The notes under the pieces are model-generated. The model was not told the origin of the DNA. It saw nothing but the letters and a program-made list of their open reading frames with translations, and searched no databases. A stretch of DNA of 64,000 nt from Rotaria sp. Silwood1 (Eukaryota > Rotifera > Eurotatoria > Philodinida > Philodinidae): assembly GCA_905250075.1 (NCBI GenBank), contig CAJNOP010000001.1, forward strand, positions 6,033,126 through 6,097,125, read 5' to 3'. Of this stretch, positions 22,601-34,400 are shown piece by piece. Position 1 is the first letter of the stretch. Each line of letters starts with the position of its first letter. Position numbers and translations under genes: made by a program.

Positions 22601-25237
22601 TAACCATCATTACTATTAGTATATATACTTTCCTATCTCTTTTTTAATTCTCACATTACTAGCTATTCTTATGTCATAATTCGACACTTGATGCTTGCAA
22701 TTCTGTTTTTTTTTATTCTTCCGTAAATATTTATAAACTTGCGTTTCGAAATCAACACCTGATATCTACATAAAAATAAATGAGACTTTCTTCATTTAGC
22801 TTTAATTGATGTATCACCTTAGTAGTGTTTATTTTTGTTTTCTATTTGATAAATAGGTTTATCTAGCACAATATGGTCGAAATCATTATGCAATGAAAGT
22901 ACTTCGCAAAAATCTTGTACTAGAAGGACATGATTTACCTTATGTTATGTCAGAGAGACAAATAATGGCTGAAAGTCGATCAAATCCATTTATAACTCAA
23001 TTAATTTATGCATTTCAAAATGCTGAAAGATTATTTTTCTTAATGGAAGTAGCTCGAGGTGGTAACCTTTATCGTATTCTTTTAAAACAAACACCTCGAC
23101 CATTTCCATATGAGCGTATTGTTTTTCATTCTGGAGAGATAGCCTGTGCACTTTCATTTCTTCATTCAAAATTTATCGTATGAATTTTTTCTTTTTTTTA
23201 CTTTATTCCAATATTGGTTTTCTCTTGCATATAGGCTTATCGTGATCTAAAACCTGAAAATGTTTTTATTTTTGAAGATGGTCATACTAAATTAGGTGAT
23301 TTTGGTTTATGTAAACAAAATACTGATCAACACCCCAAAGCAACGACATTTTGTGGTACACAAGAATATATAGCTTATGAAATCTTTAAACATTTTGAAT
23401 ATGATGAAAATGTTGATTGGTGGTCATTGGGTATAATGATCTATGAATTATTCACATTTATAACACCATTTTATGATGAAGATGAAACACAAATCGAAGA
23501 AAATGTTCTTTTTAAAGATGTTTGTTATCCTGAAACATTACCAAAAGAAGCTAAAAAAATTATCTCAGGTTTACTTGAACGTGATCCAAAGCGACGATTA
23601 GGAAATAAGAATTCACCATTAGGATTGCTAAAAGACCAGCTATTTTTTAAGTAAGATCAAAAGAAAAAGTAAATCTATGAAAAAATATTTCTTTTAATTT
23701 GATTTTTTTTATTAGAGAACCGTTTACATTGGATAATATTGAAAATCGTCGAGTCCCTCCACCATGGGTTCCAAGTGTATGTATTTTACATAAGAACAAG
23801 ACGTATTTAATTGAGAATAGCGATGTGGAGTTCCAGTAAACTATGTACTAAAAACTTACATTGACTATCTTAGACTCTCATTTGCTCATTTATCTGACAT
23901 TTTCATGCGATATGCATGTGTCAATGTTTTCGTGAATACTGATCCAGAGTAGTCAGTAGATTCACTGTCAGTATTTCAGTATTTCAATCGAAGCTATACA
24001 TTCCTAATTGAGAAAACACTTAGTCAAAGGATCGTTTCAATAGGTTTTTTATCCTTCAAACTTGGCCATATTTCACATTTAGCTAAAACATAATCGAGTA
24101 GAGACAAATGGAAGCATCATATCAGAAGCTTTTTTGTTTTGATTCTTTTGAGTAGTACTAAACTTCAATCAAATAATGCAACTATCAATTTTGATAGAAA
24201 TGAGACGAAAGAATATTTCCAAAAGATGAACAATGTAGCCCGTGCATTTGACAAAGGAGTGTTTTTAAATGTCAAACCGTTTTTGAGTCGGAACTATTTG
24301 TATCATTTAGGTTCCAATGAACTGTAAATATCATGAAAAGATTTCGTGCTGTTAGCTTATTGCTATGCTGATACTGCACTTTTACGCTATTTTTTAATCA
24401 ATTTTATGGCCCTTCAGAAAAACCAGACAAACTGAGTTTCGAATTTCGACTTGAAATTTTGTAAGAAGACAAGTCTTAATAAGAATAATTTATTGTAAAA
24501 GTTTCAGATCTTTTGATTATGTCTATCCTAAAATACAGCTACAGTAAAATATGTATCTCACACCGCTCATACAGAACGGTAAATCGCGATATTCTGATTT
24601 CGGAATAGACGCAATTAAAAATTCTGAAACTTTCACAATAAACTATTTTTCTTAAGACCTCAATACGTAAATTTTCAAGAAATACGATTTTTCTCGGTGT
24701 TCCTGATGAGTACCATGGCATTCTAATAATAAATATAGTATCTAGGCAGGAATAAGCTATTAGTCCAAACTTATTTTAGGATATTTATGAGTCATCAGAA
24801 TCTGTATAATGCACATCATCTCGACTCAAAAACAATTTGACATTTAGAAACATTCCCTCATGAGTACAACTTTTTATTTTGGACTACTCTATTCTTTGAT
24901 TGATCGATACATACTTTTCTACATGAGAAAAAAATACTGTACTTTCATCTTCGAGAAAGTGCAAAGTACGCTGCTGTTTATCTTTCAGTTAAATCTAAAG
25001 ACAATCACATATGTTTTTTTATAGTAATAAAAAAAGAAATACATTTGTTCATCAATTCATTGATATATTTTATTTATTTAGTCATTAATATCGTTTGAAC
25101 CCAATGATGAACAACTACGTTTATCTGAATTTGAACAAAAAGATAAAGTTTTATTATTATCAACACCACCAGACACATTTCGTGGTTTTTCTTATATCAA
25201 TCCCAATGTTCTAAAAAATCAGACAGAAATATTTTAA
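19646..25237 (+). CDS. Novel-type protein kinase C (delta/epsilon-like)
   Basis: Twelve exons: 19646-19787, 19849-20030, 20088-20136, 20195-20351, 20414-20519, 20575-20686, 20770-20870, 20932-21135, 22857-23177, 23235-23650, 23716-23776, 25082-25237. All phases agree, giving 668 residues, close to PKC delta. Order: N-terminal C2-like region (1-124); C1A (His 156 to Cys 205) and C1B (His 220 to Cys 267), both with complete zinc ligands for diacylglycerol/phorbol binding; kinase domain with GQGMNGAV loop, Lys 365, YRDLKPEN (Asp 462), DFG (480-482) and activation Thr 496 in TFCGT; AGC tail with a TP turn motif (645-646) and hydrophobic motif FRGFSY (650-655). The APE motif reads AYE (505-507). 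C1-before-kinase order with an N-terminal C2 marks a novel PKC: DAG-activated, calcium-independent. Two introns are long (1.7 and 1.3 kb). AATAAA lies at 25301. Confidence 0.93.
24225..24890. repeat. Foldback repeat inside the last PKC intron
   Basis: Arms pair at 24256-24276 with 24836-24856 and at 24489-24507 with 24624-24642, centred near 24556-24566. The inner left arm carries GAGTTTCGAATTTCGACTTGAAA, matching the arm motif of the elements near 800, 3530 and 48395. It lies within the intron 23777-25081 in an otherwise intact gene, so it would be present in the pre-mRNA. Confidence 0.75.
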
Positions 25238-25485
25238 TGTCTACAGAGACTTTGTTACTTTTAACTGTGCAAGTTGTTCATGAAATGCTTACCGGTGAAG
25301 AATAAAAAATAAAAACAAAAATTTTATTTTGTTAAAAGAAGTCCATCATCTTTATGTTTCCTATGATTTGTTGATTTCTATTCACCAATGCGACTACGTA
25401 TACATATCTATCCATTGATATATGTGGATATAATCTTGACAACTAGTCTCCTTTTTTCTGTATTGTCTTATTGTAATTTCAGACG

Positions 25486-26709
25486 ATGACAACAAATTTA
25501 TTTAAAAGTATTTATATAACAATGAGAATTTATACAACAATTATTCAAACAAAATCTATCAGTTGGACTAATAGTAATGAGGTTTTAAATGCTCTAAAAT
25601 GGGCTATGTATTGTAGTGAAGTAAAAAAGTTAAAAATTCTGAATTTTTTTTTTTTTTGTTTTTTTCGTCTAATTCAATCTTTAGGGATGTAATCATGTTA
25701 GTCAAACTGTATATTATGAAGAATTTTTAAAAAATTGTCAATTAATACGTCAATATGTATCATCAACGGATATTCCTCTTGATTTTATTCCAAATGCTTA
25801 TGGTTATTTGTTACATGTTTGTTTATGATTATTTTTTTAAAATTAAAATTAAGCCGAAATTTTTACATTATACTAATTTAAGGCCCTTTTTTGTCGAACC
25901 GATAATCGAATACATCATCGTGAATTAGCTTTACGAATATTTTCATCATTAACAACAGTTAGTTGAAAATTGTGATTAAGAAAATAAAAAACTAAATTAT
26001 TCTTTCTAATAGTCAACTAGTCCAACAAGTTATAATGATTTATTAAATTATATACGAATATATATTAATCCAACTCGAGCATTTTCCAATGCAAATCGAT
26101 GTTTATTGGAAGCTCTTATTACAATAACTATTTATTTACCAAAACATTTTGTATGATTGTCTTTTGGTTTTGGTTTTTTTATCATAAATTAATGATTTAT
26201 TTATTTTTGAGGATTTTATTTTTGATCTTCTTCATGATTTAAATAAATATGATCAAATATGTTTATTTATCATAGAAACCATATTTAAAAGGTCTGATCT
26301 ATCAAGGTATTCATTTAGTTTTTTGATTTTTTTTATCAAATAAAAATATTTTTGTATGATTAGTTCATATGATTGTCTTATATCAATGAAAATTGAGAAA
26401 GTCATTGATATACTTAATGAAACATCATATGGTACTTATGTCATTTTAAAATTATTATTCAAAAATCAACAATTATTTATTAAAGTATAATTATGATTAT
26501 AAATATTTTCTTTTGTCTTCTGTAGTTATTTATTTGTTATTATTTTTATTATTTAGGGTTTGAAAAATTCATTGGCTTGGCATACAAAAATATTTAGTAG
26601 ATTTTCATTTATATTTGCTAACACTTCTTATGAACCGATACGTACAATTCTAATTGATATTTGTCATGATAGTGAGATACAAAATGTTTTGACGGATGAC
26701 TTATTCTAA
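25486..26709 (+). CDS. Hypothetical helical protein, 277 residues, seven exons
   Basis: Exons 25486-25620, 25685-25816, 25883-25957, 26013-26150, 26212-26291, 26364-26484 and 26557-26709 join in consistent phase across seven coding segments with 55-72 bp GT-AG introns. That consistency is strong evidence of a real gene. The product is rich in Leu/Ile and amphipathic helix-like stretches (for example RIHHRELALRIFSSLTT, LLEALITITIYLPKHF, IEKVIDILNETSYGTYVILK) that suggest an ARM/HEAT-like fold. No signal peptide or catalytic motif is seen, and no family is recognised. The first ATG follows GTAATTTCAG, an acceptor-like sequence, only about 250 bp after the PKC stop codon. Either this is the 3' cistron of an operon-like pair or a 5' UTR intron is present. 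Earlier exons hidden in the PKC 3' UTR are unlikely but not excluded. Confidence 0.7.
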
Positions 26710-28486
26710 AAAGAAAAAATATTTGTCATGCTTATTTATTGTGTTTATTGATAAATTTTTGATTTAATAGTAGTGACTAAAAGAAAAATAAAAAAAAGAA
26801 TATCTGTGTATTATTATGTATATAACTCTAAAGCTAAATTCATGCAATAATGAAACTAGAGACTCGATCGTGCAGCTGTATACTTTTAGTTGTTTTCTTA
26901 TAAAAAATTCAACCAGTGTTCTTAATTGCAATTATATGTTAGAATATCATAACTGAATGATCTAAGACACCGGTTCAAAAGAGCACAAGTATGACATATT
27001 TACTAATTACTACTAAAGAATAACTGACATTTAAATAAAGGTAAGAAATAGAACGCTTTTCATTTCTCGGCTAATATTATTCGAATTTCGTTCTTGTCAT
27101 TTTGTATTTTTTTTTCTGTATTTCTGCAAACGTTTAGTCTGATGTTTTTCTTTTTGGCTTATCGATCCCAAGTTGTGTTATTTCTCATCCAGTCTTCGGT
27201 ACATAGAGAACATAGAAAAAAAGGAAAGGAAAAAAAAGAAAGAAAAATCTTATCTGATAAACATAATTTTGTTTTCTTTTAGCGTGTTGTTTTTTCTTTA
27301 TATTGTTGTTTTTGTCTACATTCGTCATATTAGTAATGGCACTTCTAATCATAATAAAAAAAAAGGGGACATATAACCTTGACTAATGCTCGTGCTTTTC
27401 ATGTGCTTGCATGTAGATATACTCTCTCTCTTATTTATTACGATGATGTTATTTTCTAACTCTATTATCAATAAAATGTCATGCCGATTGAAGAAAAACA
27501 CGAATAGCAGACTATCAAGTTATCAGACGACTGCAGCTGATGATAATGATGATGATGATCACACTAGGAAGGCTTCACAAATATAAACAGACGTGTATAT
27601 AGAGACGAAGAAAGATCGTGTCACATAGTTTTATAAGAGAATTGCATTGATCTACAAATACTATTTATAATATAGGCAACATGTGCTTTCCAGATGAATC
27701 ATGACAACAATATCGAGTATCGTCAGTCGCCACATTTATTTGGCTTTTTTTTGCAAGCTTGTGGATCTATCTTTTACGCCCCTAGTGTTTTTATTCTGCT
27801 GCTTTCTTTTCTTCTGACCGATCCTTCGACAGGAGCATTGTAAGTAGTTATCCGCAACATCGTCACCTTAATTTAGTTTTGATGCTGTTTATTATTGAAA
27901 AAAAACCGAGAGCAACAGAGAAAGATGAAAACGACACTCGTGCTCGTTCACTATCATCAAATGAGGGATTTAATAATTCTGTTTTCTTTCTTTCTTTCTT
28001 TCTTTCTTTCTCTTTTTCAGATAAAGATATATTTTGGTAAAAAGAAAGCATAGACATAACAAGAGGAAGAAAGAAGCCACACTGCATACACCCATTCATG
28101 CCCGCTCCCCCTTTTTTTTAATGTTGCGTCGCCTGTTTTTTATTTATTAGTTCTCTTTCTTTTCTTTTTTTTCTTTCTTGTTCCAGAAAATATAGACCAA
28201 ACCAACCTTGGTGGTAACGTTGGCATGTAAAAATCTCTCCCTCGTTCTTCTTTTCTTCGACTCTTTCTCTTGCTCTCTCTCTCTTCCTCTCTCTTTTTCT
28301 TCCGACTGTTCGTTTGCTGCTCGGGTCGACAACAACATAAGCACATACAGCAGAATGGTGGCGCGACGCGCAAAGCAAAGAAAATAATGGAATAACATCA
28401 TCTACAATTAGAAAGAATCAACGACAGAATTGTTGAGTTTCCACTTTAGCTACCATTATTGACGCTTTCACTTTCAAACAATTTCT
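26710..28486. other. Intergenic and probable upstream region of the Brat gene
   Basis: No gene is supported. The stretch has a TTTC tetranucleotide run (27982-28010) and long polypyrimidine tracts around 28145-28310 just upstream of the first Brat exon. The minus-strand Lys/Glu/Arg-rich frames at 27863-28401 are simply the complement of those tracts. Confidence 0.55.
27982..28010. repeat. (TTTC)n microsatellite
   Basis: About seven uninterrupted TTTC units upstream of the Brat first exon. Similar short simple repeats occur throughout the region and are likely to be length-variable. Confidence 0.9.
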
Positions 28487-31400
28487 ATGATACCGTCAAC
28501 CCTGAAAACGATCTTTATCGACGGTGATCTCGACGATTCCTCATTTTTAATTGATGTTCAACATCCATACCGTGATAAAGATCTTCTTTTAACAAACCAA
28601 TTTGATGATGCTGAAGATGATGTTCATGATCAGGTAAGATAATAAATTAATATATATAGGTTATTTTTTATCGGCTTCGCTTTTTTCACTTTCTTTCCTT
28701 TCTCTTTTATTGTAATATGCTCCTGTTGTTGTTTTTGTCAACGGGTACCTCTGATTCACATGCACAGGGTTATTTAAAGCATTTAGCAAATGTTATAGAT
28801 ACGAAAACAACATGTTGTTTTCGTTTTTCAAACGATTGATTATGTGCGTGAGCGTGTGTTACCATGTCTTAGTTAATAATATTGATGTGAAATGCACTTT
28901 ACCTATACAATCATTTATCAGAAAAAAAAATATGATAGAATATATAAATATATACATGTGGTTAAAACAATATCGTAGGAGAAACATAGAGGCAAAGAGA
29001 GAGAAAGAACGTGAGAGAGAAAGAGATGAAATTTGAGATTCTAATCGAACCATCTGATAAAAAAAGAAGATCGAATGAATTCGTAGTCATTAACGTATGC
29101 TTCAATCAATGCTACACAAACAAAAATCATGGTAAAATCTATAATTAGATGGTATCAGTCTTTTCCCTGTAGAATTACACGAAAAAGTTCATATTAAAAA
29201 TAAAAGAGAACTTTGATTTTCTATGTTCATCGGAAACAAGTTTGTCGAGATATAATTCATACATCAACAATAGACTAATTCGTTGATTTGTTGTCATTTG
29301 CTTTTCTTTATTAGATTTATTCTAAGTGTTTCTAACAAGAAAAAAGAAACGAAATAATTCAAGCATTAATTGAATGAAACTATTTTTTTGTCTATTTTGG
29401 TTATCCTCAAGCTACGACAAAACGCGTAAATCATCATTATTTCTTCTTCATTGCTTCTAATTCTATCTAAACGATGATGCTCTAAACTCAGTTTATATAT
29501 CATATAACGGGCTTTCATCAAAAGAAATACTACATTTGACCAATAGATTAACACATTCTATTCGAGATCTAATGTTTATTATATAAATATGTACATTTAC
29601 TTTGTTAAGAGAATTTCTTTGATTTACATCACCAATATATAGAAGAGAAAGAAAAAGAAAAAGATACATTTTACGATATATTACTCTCCGGGCCTCCTCA
29701 TCATGTCACCGTATTTGTTTGGATGCAAACGTGAGCAACTACGATAAATTGTGATAAATGAAAAAAAAATTTTCTTTTTTTTTTCTCTCTTTCGTTCTCA
29801 TCTATAATTATATATACCGTCGCTATTCGTAGTGTTGTTTGTGTTTGACTAATGTGTACATATACCAGCTATATTATAATATGTATACAACCTTGAAAAA
29901 GTTGCCTGCAACAAAAAGAAAGCACAAAAAAATGAGAATGTCATTTGTTGTTTGGATATGACTTTCTTTTTCTTTTTATTCTTTTTATAACTCTAAACAA
30001 GTGTTTTATAAATCATATGTATAATCCAATAGATCCACTTGAGTTACCAGTCTCATATAATATAGTGAATAGTTAATTTAACAATAATAAAAAGAAATAG
30101 CAAAAGAGCAAAAAGAAATTAAATAAACAACAGTAGAAATAAATTTGACTTTTTAATTTGTTTTTATGAGAAAAAAAAATGTGGGAAAAAGTTTGCATTC
30201 AGTTTCAATAAGAATGATGTTAGTGATGATTGAATCTGTGCATATGTTATTATACCAGCATCTGCATATAGGTTCAGTTTTTTCTCTGCAGATGTGCTCG
30301 ATTTTTTTTTATTCCTGCGGTCACGAAAAAAAAGAATTTCAAACAGCATTCATTAGCTGTTTCTATCAGAAAGAAAGAAAATTAAAAAAAAACACACTTG
30401 GAAGTTTCCACTGATTCATGACAGTCGATGATTTTGACATGTTCACATCAATCGCCCATATGTATAAATATATAAATATACATAGAAATATAGGAGTGAG
30501 AGAAAGGGAAAAAGACGCAGATACCTTGACGATCTATTCTGCTCAAAAATACATACGGAACACAATTGATGAGGAGAGAAAATGAGAGAAGAAAAAAAGA
30601 ACGAAAGAAAGAAAAAAAAAGAAGCAGAGAAAGACGGAGCAACTTTGACAAATCGTTCGTCAGTCAGGCGCTTTACTCACGCGATATGGTGACAGAAAAG
30701 AAATCCATTTGTTAGTTGTGGAAGCCGAGCAGCAGCAGTATAAATAACAATGTTCGATTTTGATAATGATTTATGGGTAAGCAATATTGACGGATAAAAA
30801 CAAAGGCAATTTAACTAGCATTATTTCTCATCGATAATGAAAATAAGATTGAAAAGAATAATTTTTAATGTGTCTTTTCTTAGCATTAGAATATACAAAT
30901 AGAGTTCTTTTTTGTTTTTTTTTGATTGATTTCTTATCATTTAAAAAAAAATATGCTCCTCTATGTTTGTCACATAAAAAAAAACGGAGAATCATTCTTT
31001 TATATTAGTTAACGAGTACGTAACTTTTTAAAGAATAGAAAAAAACATGACCCAAAATAGGAGCAGCAGGAGACGCTGTGCTTGTCAACTGTTTGTATGC
31101 ATATATAAATGATGACCTTTGGCCCAGCCAAGACACTATTGAGTGTTCGTTCGTTGCCTGTCACATTTAATTGAAAGAAAAAAGTATATGAAACATTTGT
31201 TATCTTTTATGATATCTATTTAGAACTCACCATTCTTTGGCCTATTTCCTCCAACATCGGATACATCATCGAATATACTTCTTTCAACATGTTTAAGTCA
31301 TGATAGTTCAGGTTCGAGTTCAAATGGTTCATCAACTGCATTCTCATTTTCAGACTCCGCTTATGCTTCATCATCATCACCACCATCGCAACATTCAAAT

Positions 31401-34400
31401 AATATAACCAGTCGATCAATTTCAATCATGCGTAGCCTTCAATCCCAACAACATCAACCACATAATCAACAATTGCAACAACAAACACAACATATAATAA
31501 CGCAACCATCTGCGCATGCATCATTACTTGCTGGTTTAACAACATCATCACCAAGTTCAAGTTTATCAAGCGTTCATTCAGCAACAGCAGATAATCCTTG
31601 TTGTTCATCATCACCTTTTTTACCTAAATTACAACATCAAGAGTATCATTATAATTCATGGGATTGTCCAGGATGTCAAGAACCTTATAAACAAAATCGA
31701 CCTCAAGTACTTCAATGTTTTCATACATTATGTGAAACATGTGTAGAAAAATTATCAGAAAATGATGATACAAGTATTTGTTGTCCATTATGTGGTTTAA
31801 CAACAATACTTAGAGATATTTTACCTGATTATACAGTGCAAAATAATCATTCAAATGTGTCCAATGATTATATGTTACCATTAGGTGAAAATTCTGCACA
31901 ATGTTGTACAGCATGTAAAAGTGCTGAATCAATGGCTGTAGCTAAATGCTTCCAATGTTCGAGCTTCCTCTGTCATCAATGTGTTTGTGCACATCAAATT
32001 ATGAATTGTTTTGAAGGTCATCGTGTAAGTTACAATTCAAGAAAAAAATATAGAAAAGAATTTGATTTATTAGATTGAGTTTTTTATTTTTATTTATTTT
32101 TTTCTTCAATAACTTTAAGAGCCGAAGAAAAAAAGAAAGAAATAAAAATCATATAACCATTGCTCTATTCATTTCCGACATAACCTGCTTTCTTTCATTG
32201 ACTTGTTCATGGTTCTTGAAACTTTTTTCCTTCGTCTCGTTCATTACACATCAACATTCTATTTGATTGATTTTTTCTTCCTTCATTTTTCTCGTCATTC
32301 CTATTGCCGTCGTTTACCAAATACACACACGCACACATATAATCCAATAATAATTACTGAGCATGCATTTCCATAATTTAGTTAGTTTTTTTGCTTATTT
32401 TTTTCTATTCTCCTTATCTTTCTGATTTCCTACTAATTTTTTTGAGATGCATTCGAGTATTTCTATGTTGCGTTTCTATTTTAGTCGGATCATATTTCTG
32501 TCTAGTGGCATCCAGGCGCTCAGATTCCTTTTTGTGTGTATTTTTTCTCTTTGTATTATCTATCGTTTGATTACTTGTAACTTTTTAGCAATTATAATTC
32601 TGACATAAAGGTAGAAGAATAAGAAGACTAAGAGTATGTTAGGTACACACATGTAAAGAAAAAAGAAATGAACTTAGTTTCATACTAAATGATTATGAAT
32701 AGCAGATTGGTCGTGCGTATGCACGCAAATGCATATAGATACATAGCAAAATCCTCATCTTTCTCTTTATCTGTGCATTAGAAACATCATCAATTCAACT
32801 GAATGATGAAGAAAATTGCCTAGAGAGTGAGAGAGAGAGAGAGAGAGGAAAAGCATACAACGCATAAAAGAAAGAAGCCTATTTCCAGGAGTCTAATGCA
32901 GGACAAAGAAAAGAAAAGGAAAAATTGAATTGTAATGAAGAGGGAGGAGAATGCAAGCGGGCAAGAGTTCTCAAGCAAGTAGAGTACAATGCATTCGTCG
33001 ACCGAAATGAACTTCTCGACAACGAGACTCTCTGATTTCTATATATTTTTTTTTTCTTTCTCCTATGTCTCAAATAGTGTCTCAACCCCCAAAAAATGAT
33101 GATGATGATGATGTTGATAGCGTGTGTGTGTGTGTTTTTTCTTTCCTTTCTCCACTTTTTCCTTTTTTTTTTGATATATTTGTAATCGGCTCTGAGACTT
33201 CGCAGAAAAAAAAACAGAAAAAGAAGAAACGCATTTCCTTCTATTTTTGGATTCAGTGGACGATCATCAACTTTAAAGAATAGTTATTCTAAGAAGCTAA
33301 AAAAGATTAATATCAAAGAAGAAAATAAGAATAATATCTAAACATGTCTATTATTATTAATAATAATTGTCCTTCGAGTACAAATATAATTGATGTGAGC
33401 TAATTTGTAATTAATATCGATGAAAATAAATCAACATTATATCATATTTTAGGTTGTTCATATAAAAGAACTTGATTCAAATGGTAATGATCTTCGATTA
33501 ATCTTTTGTTCGAATCATAAAAATGAAACACTCAAATATTTTTGTGCAACATGCAATATACCTAGTAAAAATATCATACTTTATTATTTTACAATATTTG
33601 TTTTTAATCTTTATTTTTTATAGTTTGTATCACATGTACAACAACTGATCATCGACCTAGTGGCCATGAATTCGCTCCATTAAATGATGCAGGTACATAC
33701 ATATATATAAATAGCGAAAAAAAAGACAAAAGAACAAACGTCTTGATATATATATATATATTTATTTATTTATTGATTTATTTACATGAAATCGAATAGG
33801 ATCACATCAAGTAGCAAAATTACAAAATATGGTTGAAAATACTCGACAACGTTTAAATGATTTAAGAAATTCACAAAAAATTGTCGATCGATCATATAGT
33901 GTATTACAAGTAAGAAAAAATTTAAAATAATATATATACTGAAATATTACCAAAAATTTAGACTCAATATAATAAAGCACAACATGATATTAATGAAACA
34001 TACGCATTTTATCGACAATTAATCGATGATAGAAAACATGAATTAATTAAAGTAAGAATCCATTCGATTGCTTTTTGAATTTTTTAAGATTAATTTATAT
34101 TTTTTAACTAAAGGAATTAGATAATGCATTTAATGAAAAACAAACTATTTTAACAAATCAAATGCAAAAAATTGATGAAGCTGTTGAACGTGCTAATTTA
34201 GTAAATAATAATCAAACAAAAAAATATTTGTTTATTGACGGAAACATTAATTTTTTTTTTTCTAGCCTTTAGAATTTTCCGATCGTCTATTTAAAAATTC
34301 ATCAACGACAGAAATTTTAATATTTAAAAAACAACTTGAAAATAAATTAAATACACTTGTACAAACAATACCAGATACTAATGGACAATCATCAACATTT

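Noticed and set aside
27863-28401. Four overlapping minus-strand ORFs rich in Lys, Arg and Glu
   Set aside because: They are the complement of TTTC and CTCT tracts; low complexity in all three frames.
31216-31806. Minus-strand ORFs opposite the Brat RING exon
   Set aside because: They are antisense shadows of the Gln/Ser-rich Brat coding sequence.
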